NCBI RefSeq assembly: GCF_004791165.1
Contig: NZ_SRUZ01000015.1
Location: 1-64,000, forward strand
Direction of reading: 5' to 3'
Source: Mesorhizobium sp. M8A.F.Ca.ET.218.01.1.1
Lineage (GTDB): Bacteria; Pseudomonadota; Alphaproteobacteria; Rhizobiales; Rhizobiaceae
Length of the DNA: 64,000 bases
The position numbers and the translations under genes were made by a program. Shown in pieces: positions 35,401 to 44,158 of the stretch; the first letter of the stretch is position 1; each line of letters begins with the position of its first letter. The notes under the pieces were generated by a model. The model searched no databases and was not told where the DNA came from. It saw nothing but the letters and a program-made list of their open reading frames with translations.

Positions 35401-38400
35401 AGGTGATGCCTTCCAGGTCGACCGCGCCGAGGCTGACGGCGCCGCCGCTGACATTGTTCAGCGCAATGCCGGTCGCCGCCCCGGCGACCGTGATGGAATC
35501 GAAGGTGACGCCGCCGGCGCCGACTGTCGCGTTGCCGAGGTCGAGCGCGGTGCCGGTCGTCGTGGTGATGGTGTTGCCGCTGCCGCTGACGCTGACCGTG
35601 TCGGCGGAGGCTACATGGAAGCCCGTTGCGGTCGTTGTCGTAATGGCAAGGCCACCATTGCTGAAGTCAATCGTGCCGTTCGGATTGCCAGTCAGGCTGA
35701 CGCCGTCGGTCGCGCCCGAGCTGATCTGCTTGGTGGCGCCGGAGAAGGCAACGGTCGCCGCCGTGCCGTTGTCGATAGCGGCAACTATGATGTTGCCGCC
35801 GGCTGCCGCGTTGTTGTCGGTGAGGTTGCCCGACAGCGTCACCGAGCCGCCGGTCAGTTCCTGGATCGAAACCGCCGCGCCCGTGCCGTTGCTGGCGATG
35901 GTGCCGCCATAGGAGATAACGGCGTTGCCGCCGCTCTGATCGGTCGCCGAGCCGATATTGAAGGACGTGCCCGCGCCGGTGTTGGTCAGCGTGCCGGTGC
36001 CGAAAGCGGCTGTGCCGCTGAGAGCCTGCAGGTCGATGCCGTTGCCCGAGCCGAACGTGGCGTTGGTCGAGGCGAAGTTGATACCAGCGGTGATGCCGTC
36101 GAGCGCCGCCGCTTGGGCGCCCGTGGCACTGATCGTGCCCGTCGTGACATTGACCGTGCCGCCGCCAGTGGCGGTGAAAGCCGTCGCGCCATTGGTGGTG
36201 ATGTCCACATCCGCGAAGGTAATGGTGGAGCCGGTGTTGCTGGTCAGCGAAACGCCGTTGCCGCCGATGGTCGCCTTGTCGGTAAAATTGACCAGGCCGC
36301 CGGTGCGGTTGGAGATCGTGACACCGCCGCCGGTCAGCGTGCCGGCCGGGCCGCTGTTGGGCAAATTGCCGCGCGTGAGCGTGATGTTGCCATCGCCGCC
36401 ATCGGCGGCGAGCAGCGTGCCGGCGACGTTGATGTTGTTGTTGGTGATCGACACGTTGGTGGTGAGGCCGTCGACCTTGAAGGCGGTCTGGCCAACGGCG
36501 ACATTGCTGACCGTGACGCCGTCAACGACGATGCCGCCGGCATTGCCGAAGCCGACCGCGCTCTCGTCGATGAGGAAGACCGAGCCGCTGCCGCCGCTGA
36601 AGTCGAAAGCGGTGTTCTTCACCTGATTGCTGCCGAGCAGGTGCAGGGTATCGCTGCCCGTGCTCTTGACCACGCCCTCGTCGCCGGTGACGTTGCCGCC
36701 GGTTGCCCCGAGATTGCCCTGGACGTTGATCGGCTGGACCGTGCCGGAGGTGAGGATCGAGTTGCCGTTGCCGAAGCCGGTGATCGACTGGCCCGAATCG
36801 AGCGTGAACGGCGTGCCGCTGAGATCGACCGTGCCGACAAAGGCGAAGACCACACCGCTGCCGCTCATGGCGTCGGCGGCGGTCACCGAAATGGTGCTCA
36901 CATCCGCGCTCAGCCCGTCCGTGCCGGCGGCGATGACGCCGCCGTTCTGCGAGACCATGATGGTCCCACCAACCGCGCTGGCCAGATGCGCGCTGCCGGT
37001 GAAGGCGACATCGTTGAAATTGTAATTGCCGAGCGCCGGATTGAGCCCGATGGTGTTGACCGTGTAGCCGCCGGCTGCCGCACTGATGGAGGACTGCAGG
37101 CCATTGCCCGCATTGCCGTCGCCGAAGGTGAAGTTGGCATTGGCCGATGTCGCCGTGGTGCCGCCCGACGACAGTTCGACGCCGACGCCGACATTGGAAA
37201 TGCTGGAGCCGGCCTGGAAGGTGATGGTCTTGTCGGCTTGCGTCGACGACAGGTCGATGCCGCGCGAGGTCAGGTCGCCGTTGCCGGTGATATGAGTCAC
37301 GCCGAAATCGGCCGTGGCAAAGGCGCCGCTGAAGTTGATGCCGGTCTGGTTGGCGCCAGCGCCCATTGTCACGGTGGTTGCCCCGAAGCTGGCATCGGCA
37401 CTGGCAGTTGCGAAGCTGATGCCGCTCTGGTTGGCGCCGGCGCCCATCGTCACGGTGGTCGTGCCGAAGCTGACATCGGCATTGGTGAATGAGAAGTTGA
37501 TGCCGGCCACGTTGGCGGCAGAGCCCAGCGTGACCTGGGTCGTGCCGAAGGTGACTGAACCGGCAGTGTTGGCGATGGCGATGCCGGGGCCGGCGCCCGT
37601 CACCGTGACCGCTCCGAAGGTTGCCGATGCGGTGCTGTCGACACTGCCGACAACCAGGCCGGTGCTCGCGGCATTGGTGATCGACAGCGGAGCGGTAACG
37701 TTCAACTTGGCCGTGCCGATGAGGTCGATGGCAGACGCTCCACCGCCGCCTGTCGCCGACAGTGACGGGCCTGTGAAGCTGATCGTGCCGCCGCTCAGGA
37801 AAGCCGCCGAGCCGATCTCGAAAAGCCTACCGGTGCTGGTCGAACTGATCGCGCCGCTGAAGGTCACCGAGCCGCCGGTGATGCCATCGACCTTGACCGC
37901 CGTACCCGGTGCTGTGGCTGAGCTGGAGATATCGGCCGAGACCGTGATCGCAGCGCTGCCGCCGGAGACGACGACGCCGTTGCCGGTACCGGAGTTGGTG
38001 ATCGTGCCGCCGATGCCGATGGTACCGGTGTTGTTGGTCAGGCTGACATCGGCGCCGGCGATATTCGTGGTGACGAGATTGTTGACGCTGACGGTCGCGG
38101 CACTGTTTTGAACCAGCAAGCCGGGGCCTCCGCCGACCACCGTGTCGATCTTCGTCGTGCCGTTGAAGCTGTAGACGCCGCTGGCGACATTGTTGAGGCT
38201 GATGGCGACGCCGCTGATACGGTACAGGTCGACGCCACCGAAGGTGACGTTGCCGCCGCTGGTGTTGCTGATGGCGATACCGGTCGAAACGCCGCCGCCG
38301 GAACCATCCACGGTGACGCTGGAGAAGTTCACCCCGGCAGTCCCGATCGTCATGCCGGCGATCTGGATGCCCTTCTCGTCCGGTCCGAGACCGGTCGCCA

Positions 38401-41400
38401 CCGTGTTGCCGGAGCCGGTTGCCGTCAGCGTACCGCCATTGACGGCGCTGAAGGCGAAGCCGCCATCCGCGGTCAGGTCGAGCCCACCGGTGAAGTTGAT
38501 CGCGCCGCCGGTGTTGCCGGTCAGGTCGATCGCGTTGGCCGCGCCCGTGCTGGCCGTGATCTTGCCGGCGAAAGTGGCGCTGCCGCCGGTCATGTTGGAG
38601 ATTGTCACCGCGCTTGCGGCAGCGGTCTGATTGATGGTGCCGTTGAAGGTGACGTTGGGCGTGGAGCTGCTGATCGAGAAGGCGTTGCTGCTCGTGCCGG
38701 TGATGGAACTGCCGGCCCCGAAAGTCAGGGTTCCACTCGAGTCGTTGACGATAGAGACGCCTATGCCGCCGCCGGTAATATCGAGGTCGTCGAAAGTGGC
38801 GGTGCCATCGAAATTCTTGGCGGACAGCCCGACATTGGTGGCATTGCCGATCGTCGTGTTGCCGGTGAAATTGACGGTCGCGCTCGAGGCGACAAGCTCG
38901 ATGCCGGTTTGGCTCGCATTCTGGACATTGAGATCGTGGACCGAAACCGTGCCGGTCACGCTGCCGAGGAAAAGACCTGTGTCGACATTGCTGAGGGTCA
39001 CGCCCTGGATCGTCAGGCCGTTGATCAAGGTTGCGTTGATGCCCGCGTCGCTGCCGCCCGAAATGTTGAAGTCGAGCAGCGAATTGCCGTTGGCCACTGT
39101 CACGACACCGCCGGAGCCGGAATTGGTCAGCGTCGCCGCGCCGCCGCCCGGATCCGAAACGACCTGGTCGTGCTGGATGTTGTCGCCCGTGACGTTGATC
39201 GGCACGCCGCCGAGCGAGAAGGAGCGGCCATTGCCGAACGAGGCCAGCGTCTGCCCGTCGCTGAGCGAGAAGCCGTTGGCAGTATCGATGGGAGATCCTT
39301 CGTTGACCAACACGAAGATCGCATTGTTCTGGGTGTTGGCGTCGGCCAGGTTTATCGCGAGCAGGCTCGATGTCGAAGAACCATCACCCGACGAGCCGAC
39401 GCCGCCGACGAAGATCACATTCTGCTGGTCGAACAGCTGATCGCCGCTGAAAGTGGTCGAGCCGAACGCGTAGTGGCCGAGCGTCTGGTTGAGGCCGCGC
39501 GCGTCGAGCGAAGCGGTGCTGCCGGCAATCGAACCGCCGCCAAAGCTGAATTCGGCATTGGCCGAATGGGCCAGCGAGCCCGCTATGCCGAAGCGCACAC
39601 CGGTGTCGACACCCGAAATGGAACCGCCATTGGTGATGATGATCGAGGCGCCGCCGGTGGTGTCGGCGAGGTCGATGCCGATGGTGCCGGCGGCGCCTGG
39701 GCCGGTGATGTTGAGCGACTGCGCGGTGAAATTGGTCTGGCTGCCGGAGAAGTCGAGACCAGAGCCGACGCCCAGCCCGGAAATGACGATGTTGCCGGCG
39801 ACTACGGCGGCGTTGACGCCGCTGAACGACATGCCGCCGGCGCCGGGATTGGTGATTTTGATGTCGCCGAAGCGGATTGTCGCCGGCGAATCCGTGATCT
39901 GGATCGCCGCTCCGGTCGTGTTGGAAATCGTCGTCGAACCGTTGACGGTGAAGCTGCCCGAGACGTGGTCGAGCACCACGCCCGACGTGCCGCCGGTCTG
40001 GCTGATCGAATCCAGCACCACATGCGCGGTGATCGGGTCGATGTAGACGCCGACGCCGCCATTGCCGGAGATAGTGCCGCCGGTGGTGGTGAAGCTGCCG
40101 CCGCTCGACGTGCCCTGCACGGTGATGCCGCGGTCGGTATTATCAAGCGCATTGACCGTCGCGAAGGTGTAGGTGCCCTGGCCGGTGATATCGAGGCCGT
40201 CGTCGAGATTGCCCGACAGCAGCGTCGTGCCAGTGAAATTGTAGGTGCCGTTGTCCTCGATGTGCAGGCCGTCGAGACCGTTATTCGTGGACGTGAAATC
40301 GGACGCCTTGACGTTGGTAGAATTGCCGGTGAACTCGGCGCCGTTGCCGCCGGCGCCCGTCACCGTGACCTTGGTCAGCGTCGTGCCGGTGACGTTGTTG
40401 CCGAAGATGCCGTCGGCGCCGCCGGTGATGGTGATGCCGTTCAGCGTGTTGCCGGTGCCGAGCGTGATGACGTTGTTGGCGACGTTGGTGCCCTGGATCG
40501 TGCCGTCGCTGCCGCCCAGATTGAAGGTGGCGGTGCCGCCGCCGGACAGTTTCGCGGTGACGCTTTGGCCACCGCCGATCACGGTCTGGCCAGTGGCAAG
40601 TGTCACGCCGGCAGTCGTCAGATTGCCACTGCCACCCAGGGCAACGACAAAACCGCCATTGCCGGCCTTGGTGACCGCGTCGTCCAGTGTCGTCGGGTCG
40701 GCCTGCGTGCCGGCGCCGGCCAAACCGCCATCGGCGAAATAGAACTTGCCGAACGCGGCATTGGTGGCGGCGTTGATGGCGACGCGCGTCGTCGAGCCGC
40801 CGATCTTGTCCTGCGACTGGACCCTGACGCCGATATCGCCGCGCACCCGCTCGTTGACGCGCTTGCGCAGGCCTTCGCTGGCCGGATAGACCGGGTCCGT
40901 GCCGATGGCCCCGGTGCTGTCCGAGCCGTGGCCCGGATTGAACGGGATGTTCAGCCGCACGCTGCCGGCGAACTGGGTGTCGTCGCGGTTGTCGTTGCGC
41001 ACCTCACCGGTGAAGGTCAGCGACGTTCCGGTGCCGAAGACATCACCGATCTCATATTCGATGCCGGCCTTGGCGCCGGTGACGCTGCCGTCATCGCCGT
41101 GCGGATCCTCGAAATGATAACCGCCAATATCCAGCCGCAGCGAATGCTTGTCGGGCAGGTTGACCGGAACCTGGGCGCCGATCTCGCCTTCGATGCCCCA
41201 GGCCGCGTAATCGCGATGGTCGAGCACCGAGATCTGCTCGATCAGCTGGTTGGAGACCATCGACAGGGTTGAGCTGGTCGAGTGGTCGGTCGAGTCGCCC
41301 TTGATCGGCACGAAGACGTTCACATGCGCGTCGAAATTCGGCGTGATCGCCTCGACGCCCAGCGTGCCGCCGGTGAACTGGGTGCCGCCGTAGCTCTCGG

Positions 41401-41800
41401 CATTGAAATAGGCGTATCCGCCGAGCATCAGGTCGGGGTTGACGATGCGGCGGATGCCAAGGCCGATATCCTGGCCGAAGGCATCCTTGAAATCGTGCTT
41501 GGCCCGGACATCCAGGAACAGCACCGATTCGGCGGTCTGCTTGATCGGGATGAAGCCTTCGAGCGCAGCGTTGCCGCCATTGTTGTCGGCGCCGATAATG
41601 GCCCGGATCTGCGGCTGCCAGAGACCGGCATCGTCGCCATAGGCAGCCGCGCCCGAGAGCGCCAGTGCCAGCGACGTAAGCGCCGTCGTCTTCCAGAGAT
41701 GCCTGGCAATACTCGAACGGCGATAGCCGGCGCGCACGTGGAAACCCTCCCCACGCGCCGCCATCCCACCAACTTGCCGAGACTTCTCGGTAGTTCCCAT
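29417..41800 (-). CDS. Giant inverse autotransporter adhesin with beta-helix repeats
   Basis: A 4,127-residue outer-membrane protein. An N-terminal signal region (SIARHLWKTTALTSLALALS, cleavage near residue 55) is followed at about 58-290 by an inverse-autotransporter beta-barrel domain of the intimin/invasin type (ALEGFIPIKQTAESVLFLD, GIRRIVNPDLMLGGYAYFNA, ending VRLNIPFNPG). The rest is passenger, rich in Gly, Thr, Ser, Asn and Val, with short strand repeats such as GGSVTFSGAIS and FSATGGGT that fit right-handed beta-helices. At least five large modules start with similar heads (FYFADGG near 365, FVGGVGSSGDGS near 800, one near 1615, YVVEGGTGDGS near 2295, YFVGAASTGDGSG near 3170). The type Ve topology puts the C-terminus outside. 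No stop or frameshift interrupts it. It lies upstream of the collar operon in the same direction. Confidence 0.9.
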   Translation of the reverse strand: MGTTEKSRQVGGMAARGEGFHVRAGYRRSSIARHLWKTTALTSLALALSGAAAYGDDAGLWQPQIRAIIGADNNGGNAALEGFIPIKQTAESVLFLDVRAKHDFKDAFGQDIGLGIRRIVNPDLMLGGYAYFNAESYGGTQFTGGTLGVEAITPNFDAHVNVFVPIKGDSTDHSTSSTLSMVSNQLIEQISVLDHRDYAAWGIEGEIGAQVPVNLPDKHSLRLDIGGYHFEDPHGDDGSVTGAKAGIEYEIGDVFGTGTSLTFTGEVRNDNRDDTQFAGSVRLNIPFNPGHGSDSTGAIGTDPVYPASEGLRKRVNERVRGDIGVRVQSQDKIGGSTTRVAINAATNAAFGKFYFADGGLAGAGTQADPTTLDDAVTKAGNGGFVVALGGSGNLTTAGVTLATGQTVIGGGQSVTAKLSGGGTATFNLGGSDGTIQGTNVANNVITLGTGNTLNGITITGGADGIFGNNVTGTTLTKVTVTGAGGNGAEFTGNSTNVKASDFTSTNNGLDGLHIEDNGTYNFTGTTLLSGNLDDGLDITGQGTYTFATVNALDNTDRGITVQGTSSGGSFTTTGGTISGNGGVGVYIDPITAHVVLDSISQTGGTSGVVLDHVSGSFTVNGSTTISNTTGAAIQITDSPATIRFGDIKITNPGAGGMSFSGVNAAVVAGNIVISGLGVGSGLDFSGSQTNFTAQSLNITGPGAAGTIGIDLADTTGGASIIITNGGSISGVDTGVRFGIAGSLAHSANAEFSFGGGSIAGSTASLDARGLNQTLGHYAFGSTTFSGDQLFDQQNVIFVGGVGSSGDGSSTSSLLAINLADANTQNNAIFVLVNEGSPIDTANGFSLSDGQTLASFGNGRSFSLGGVPINVTGDNIQHDQVVSDPGGGAATLTNSGSGGVVTVANGNSLLDFNISGGSDAGINATLINGLTIQGVTLSNVDTGLFLGSVTGTVSVHDLNVQNASQTGIELVASSATVNFTGNTTIGNATNVGLSAKNFDGTATFDDLDITGGGIGVSIVNDSSGTLTFGAGSSITGTSSNAFSISSSTPNVTFNGTINQTAAASAVTISNMTGGSATFAGKITASTGAANAIDLTGNTGGAINFTGGLDLTADGGFAFSAVNGGTLTATGSGNTVATGLGPDEKGIQIAGMTIGTAGVNFSSVTVDGSGGGVSTGIAISNTSGGNVTFGGVDLYRISGVAISLNNVASGVYSFNGTTKIDTVVGGGPGLLVQNSAATVSVNNLVTTNIAGADVSLTNNTGTIGIGGTITNSGTGNGVVVSGGSAAITVSADISSSATAPGTAVKVDGITGGSVTFSGAISSTSTGRLFEIGSAAFLSGGTISFTGPSLSATGGGGASAIDLIGTAKLNVTAPLSITNAASTGLVVGSVDSTASATFGAVTVTGAGPGIAIANTAGSVTFGTTQVTLGSAANVAGINFSFTNADVSFGTTTVTMGAGANQSGISFATASADASFGATTVTMGAGANQTGINFSGAFATADFGVTHITGNGDLTSRGIDLSSTQADKTITFQAGSSISNVGVGVELSSGGTTATSANANFTFGDGNAGNGLQSSISAAAGGYTVNTIGLNPALGNYNFNDVAFTGSAHLASAVGGTIMVSQNGGVIAAGTDGLSADVSTISVTAADAMSGSGVVFAFVGTVDLSGTPFTLDSGQSITGFGNGNSILTSGTVQPINVQGNLGATGGNVTGDEGVVKSTGSDTLHLLGSNQVKNTAFDFSGGSGSVFLIDESAVGFGNAGGIVVDGVTVSNVAVGQTAFKVDGLTTNVSITNNNINVAGTLLAADGGDGNITLTRGNLPNSGPAGTLTGGGVTISNRTGGLVNFTDKATIGGNGVSLTSNTGSTITFADVDITTNGATAFTATGGGTVNVTTGTISATGAQAAALDGITAGINFASTNATFGSGNGIDLQALSGTAAFGTGTLTNTGAGTSFNIGSATDQSGGNAVISYGGTIASNGTGAAVSIQELTGGSVTLSGNLTDNNAAAGGNIIVAAIDNGTAATVAFSGATKQISSGATDGVSLTGNPNGTIDFSNGGLAITTTTATGFHVASADTVSVSGSGNTITTTTGTALDLGNATVGAGGVTFDSITVAGAATGIALNNVSGGAVSLGAVDLEGITSRGVDISGTIGSTLDFTSLNIGLGATNAIGLDLSGAALGASNITAGDFDVDGGSFAGTIGIDMAGTTGTGTIQLGDLVNNNPGPSGQTSTIANVGYGVQFSSTTNAKLVFGDGQGPAESSIATTGGQVIHATDTLPTNGNYNFNDVNFTGDISNLSTISVYYVVEGGTGDGSLANPGSYIGAQASTANVVVLIDKNVNGSQETIDLSGTSFQLDDGQVLLAFKSGDAAVDVSQLGVDASGGAGASFHFTTVQNSTVVSAPAGIDTLRPVLQSNNAGSVVSLATSGSGLITGGVQNLIISNTGTGAGISGSASAASSFFLRNNDIAAGGRALDFITSGGATADKLLLSIDGNTLKSTGSALAASFVGQNINATQNSIAVRSFAGNTVTGGTGGGLAFSNVTFDSTGAGGTVSVGTLDIGTTGARVQGDGLSLTSTSGTLDLGTFTVFNNNGTGLLVDAKGPPATTFALNSSGGSVDTTSGTAIDLDPLTVGMTIGSVTATGGASGIIFDGVAGTFTVTGATNISGMADAGISAVNTNAGTFNFNTVTVNNVLSTGGGIGWASGTLNVGGLADIDTTSGAGLTQTGGTTSFTGGVTIDTTTGVGISGGGGATMGITATGGAESVNSTSGTAIALSNVAATIALDSTSSGGGSTNVNLVNTSGTVNLGSGALTGAAAVSFIVSGGTAAVSYSGSATMSAAAGTALEVQNRLAGAGLVSLSGNLTSNGNGIYLNNNTGGTVTASGASNNFTGAGSGVTIVNNTGGTFNINGASYTIAMSSTGAGVAISGNSAPVAINFGGGGLAITTAAGTGFSATGAGTVTAGGSGNTIATTSGGTALNLSGITIGAAGLNFSSVSTTSATTGISLANVASSGGGAIALGTVSLQGITSRGVDVTGTQGAALSFNGLDIGLNDNAAVAFDLNGSTINAAITANDFDVTNAAAAGTSIGVDLRGATGGQTVRLGDANLAGNSSSIAGVNTGVFLNGTTNVAFTFGDGDTADQLSTISASVGIDASVAPAAGTYNFKDVNFQATPGLGFGVGKVYFVGAASTGDGSGRDQNNLATLADAEFNAAATDIIVLVNDGGTITAQGTNGNDTLNLLTGQQVRGFDNGNINLALTVPSTIQLASNTISIADQTPGGTTTLTSADGSSVITLSASGNIIDGFTINGDDGAGVNAAIGISGATANATISNMTIRNVTAADIDFGAGATGTTTLTNVSLIAASAATGIKFGAASGTVTATNVDTTGGSGLSVIGGNAAFGFDSTSSVTSVIGTAVSITNRTGGSFGFAGAVTSNIGASGVVISGATAANTVSFTGAVTHNNATGAAVSINNGGQASTVSFANLVVTTGGSNTAFTATNGGTVNVTTGSISASAAQAINLNGIAAGINFTSTTSGGGVNNVALTNVTGTVNLGTGALSGASGTAFDVSGGTAAITYGGSIAKTSAVGNVISIAGRTGGTATFSGTVSATGSSAGIALSSNGGSTINFTNTLTLTGSNVAGFSATGGGTISATGTGSVISSGTATALNVANTTIGASDLTFQRISSSGGSATGIILDTTGALGGLHVTGNGATVGASGGGVISSKTGADGSTAQGVGIYLNGTTDVQLNGLQMNDFQNYGILGNNVTGFTLDHTIINGSNGTSVAGVGEGNAYFTGLKGTATVSNSTFTGAALDAFHVFNNNGETLNRITITGSTFATNAAAGNSSGDALVFQATNGVFNATVQSSTFTSARGDLFQLDLHGNVQSDLVFGGATGALGNTLSNNNQNIVSGGGGITISSGGAGDVANLTFNIAHNTMRDALGTALGISTGSGASSFNGTIDSNTIGVAGVANSGSAQGSDIGFVTLGGADSSVTITNNLLYQYNNDGILLQTGDAVDGGNHKLTAVVQGNTASNPGTFGNHGFELNAGTVAGDAQTVSLTLGGAGGLANNFTGSGANGGTDMRLRTRFDVHVGLHGGAAAYAGAATDAAAVMSYVQAINSGTVSVTIGTGGTAGFYSTP

Positions 41801-42035
41801 CCCCTGGCGAGCCCTTCTGGGACTACACGTCCCGCGTGCCGATATTTACTGGAATTCTATTGTATAGCGAGTCCCTAAAGATGCGGCTGCTGTGGTCGTC
41901 CGCCAAAGTTCTTCCCTGTGGCAATATGGACACAGTAAATTTGCCGGCTTGCTTGGCTGGACTCGCGGCTTCCAGGCCGGGTTGGAGTGTTGTATCAAGC
42001 CGTACTGCGGGAATACCAGCCGGGGCACAAGGAAT

Positions 42036-42617
42036 ATGACAGTTGCTTTAGCGAGAGCTAATATTTCAGGCTTGGCCGTAGGTATTGTCACTCTGTGGCT
42101 CATCCTGTCGGTCGCTGGACCCGCACTTGCCGAGGACGCGGCCAAGCCGGCCCAGCCCCAACCGGCCCAGCCCCAATCGGCCCCGCCCAAGCCGGCCGAC
42201 GCCAATCCCTGGGCGGTGAACTGCTCCAGCGGCTCGGCGAACGCCGAGCTTCAATGCCAGCTGTCGCAGAACCTGACCGAAGCCAAGACAGGACAGCGCG
42301 TGCTCACCGTGACGGTGCGCCGCGACAATGCCAATGGCAGCCTTGCCATGCTGCTCGCTTTGCCGCACGGCCTGTTCCTGCCGTCCGGCGCCAGCTATCA
42401 GGTCGACCAGGGCCAGAAGACGACCATCGCCATCCAGACCAGCGACCAGAACGGCGCCTATGCCGCCACGCCGCTGCCGCCGGATCTGGTCAAGGCGATG
42501 AAATCGGGAACCAATCTGAACATCGGCATGGAATCCGTCACCCGCAAGCCGGTCACCATCCCGGTATCGCTGGCCGGCTTCACCGCCGCGCTGACCAAGC
42601 TGGAATCGATCAAGTAG
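42036..42617 (+). CDS. IalB-like (invasion-associated locus B) periplasmic protein
   Basis: A 193-residue protein with an N-terminal signal peptide (GLAVGIVTLWLILSVAGPALA), a Pro/Gln/Ala-rich linker (KPAQPQPAQPQSAPPKPADA) and an IalB domain (NPWAVNCSSGSANAELQCQL, GLFLPSGASYQVDQGQKT, PLPPDLVKAMKSGTNLNIGM). IalB proteins are common in Rhizobiales and Bartonella; their molecular role is unclear but is linked with envelope integrity and host cell contact. The gene is divergent from the giant adhesin across a 235-base intergenic stretch that likely contains both promoters. The ATG at 42036 follows AAGGA closely. Confidence 0.88.
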   Translation: MTVALARANISGLAVGIVTLWLILSVAGPALAEDAAKPAQPQPAQPQSAPPKPADANPWAVNCSSGSANAELQCQLSQNLTEAKTGQRVLTVTVRRDNANGSLAMLLALPHGLFLPSGASYQVDQGQKTTIAIQTSDQNGAYAATPLPPDLVKAMKSGTNLNIGMESVTRKPVTIPVSLAGFTAALTKLESIK

Positions 42618-42687
42618 CCATTGTCGGCCGCTTGATTGTCCGCACCCTTAATGCTCCGTTGCCGGTTCGGGCATATGGAGAAATTTC

Positions 42688-43932
42688 ATGACGGGCTTTG
42701 TCGATCGCCAGCGCGCCACACATTTGATGCAACGCGCCGGCATCGCGGCGCTGGTGCTCTGCGCGCCCGAGGCCTTCCATTATGCGACCGGCGCGTCGAT
42801 CGGCCCGGCCGGCCTGTTCCGGCGCGCCGGCGCCGGCTTCGTCGTCATCCCCGCCCGTCAGGACCTGCCGATCGGCGTCGTGGTCGCGGACTTCAACGCG
42901 GCGCAGCTGCGGACCTCGGCGCCCGAAATGGTTGTGCGTTCGCACCCGATCTGGATCGAATCCGCGCCGGTCGAGACAGGGCCTCACAGCCTTCCTCTGG
43001 CGGAGCGTATCGAGGCTGGCCTGGCTTCGCTCGACCGCGCGCCGGATTTCTCGCGGCCCGCCACTTTCGATCTCGCCGGCTCAGTGCGCCAGCTGCAAGC
43101 CATGCTTCTCGATTTCGGGCTGGAGCGCGCCACGCTCGGCCTCGACCTCGACTTCATTGCCGCCGCCGATTTTGCCGCCATCCAGGCGTTGCTGCCTGAT
43201 TGCCCCGTCGTCGACGGCTCGCCCGTGCTGGACCGGCTGCGCGCCGTCAAGTCGCAGCGCGAGATCGACCTCCTGCGGCAAGGCATCCTCCTGTCCGAGG
43301 CCGGCCTGGAGCGGTTGCAGGTCGATGCCATGGCCGGCATGCGCCAGGGCGACCTCGTCGCGCTCTACCGGCAAGGCGTCGCCACGGCGGCGGCCGGGCT
43401 TTCGCATCCGGTCATCACGGCCGAATATGTGACGCTCGGCGCCCAGGCCAAGGGCGCGGACGCCGGGGCCGTGGCTGGCGATCCGCTGAAATGCGACATG
43501 GTCTGCACGGTCGGCGGCTACGCCTCCGACATGTCGCGCAACTTCACCTTCGGCCCGCCCTCGGCGGACCAGGCGGAGCTGCACGCCATTGCCGAGCGCG
43601 CCTTCGAGAATGGCCTGGCCGAGCTTGTCCCCGGAAACACGCTCGCCCATGTGCATCGCGTCGCCACCAACAGCCTGGCGCGGCAAGGCCTGCGCTCCTA
43701 CCGCCGCGGCCATTTCGGCCACGGCGTCGGCCAGTCGGTTTTTTCCGAACAATGGCCGTTCATCGCGGCCGGCAGCGATGTCGTGATCGAGCCAGGCATG
43801 GTGCTGGCTTTCGAGATCCCGCTCTACATCGACGGCCTCGCCAGTTTCAACCTCGAGGACCAGTTCCTGATCACGCCGGATGGACCGGTCGCCATGAACC
43901 GGCTGCCGAGGCGGCTGGAGGTGATTGGGTAG
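42688..43932 (+). CDS. M24-family peptidase (Xaa-Pro dipeptidase-like)
   Basis: A 414-residue pita-bread metallopeptidase. The N-terminal creatinase-like domain (about 1-165) leads to a catalytic domain with all five expected metal ligands: Asp270 and Asp281 in CDMVCTVGGYASDMSR, His in GHFGHGVGQ, Glu in LAFEIPLY and Glu in FNLEDQFLIT. It should therefore be an active dipeptidase, or an M24 amide hydrolase, rather than a metal-free creatinase. It starts 70 bases after the IalB gene. It sits at the edge of the amidase/transport region and may belong to it functionally, though it is transcribed the other way. Confidence 0.88.
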   Translation: MTGFVDRQRATHLMQRAGIAALVLCAPEAFHYATGASIGPAGLFRRAGAGFVVIPARQDLPIGVVVADFNAAQLRTSAPEMVVRSHPIWIESAPVETGPHSLPLAERIEAGLASLDRAPDFSRPATFDLAGSVRQLQAMLLDFGLERATLGLDLDFIAAADFAAIQALLPDCPVVDGSPVLDRLRAVKSQREIDLLRQGILLSEAGLERLQVDAMAGMRQGDLVALYRQGVATAAAGLSHPVITAEYVTLGAQAKGADAGAVAGDPLKCDMVCTVGGYASDMSRNFTFGPPSADQAELHAIAERAFENGLAELVPGNTLAHVHRVATNSLARQGLRSYRRGHFGHGVGQSVFSEQWPFIAAGSDVVIEPGMVLAFEIPLYIDGLASFNLEDQFLITPDGPVAMNRLPRRLEVIG

Positions 43933-43953
43933 CGGTCCCTATCGCCGTTGGCA

Positions 43954-44128
43954 CTCTACGGCGCCCCCCTCTGCCTTACCGGGCATCTCCCCCACGAGGG
44001 GGGAGATCGACTGTCGTAGCCGCCGTCGCCAATCTTCAACATGGCAAGAAGAGGAGCCGGCGCCGAAGCCGCCAATCTCCCCACCCGTGGGGGAGATGGC
44101 CGGCAGGCCAGAGGGGGGCGCCGTAGAG
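43954..44128. repeat. Type A intergenic palindromic repeat pair
   Basis: The outer arms CTCTACGGCGCC and GGCGCCGTAGAG are exact inverted copies. Inside them are the type A arms CCCCCCTCTGCC...GGGCATCTCCCCCAC and GTGGGGGAGATGGCC...GGCCAGAGGGGGG. It separates the convergent M24 and amidase genes. Confidence 0.85.
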
Positions 44129-44158
44129 CGCGAACGCCGATGCTTAGGCCCTTGGCTG

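Noticed and set aside
29489..41878. Very long plus-strand open frames opposite the giant adhesin (for example 30386-32851, 34661-37492 and 38108-41272)
   Set aside because: They mirror the biased Gly/Thr/Ala-rich codon use of the minus-strand gene, have Arg/Asp/Ala-rich translations without domains, and lack ribosome binding sites. The minus frame has a signal region and barrel domain and is intact.
42688..43932. The M24 enzyme lacking the first metal-binding Asp (a creatinase-like inactive site)
   Set aside because: On recounting the spacing, Asp270 lies 11 residues before Asp281, as in active M24 enzymes, so all five ligands are present.
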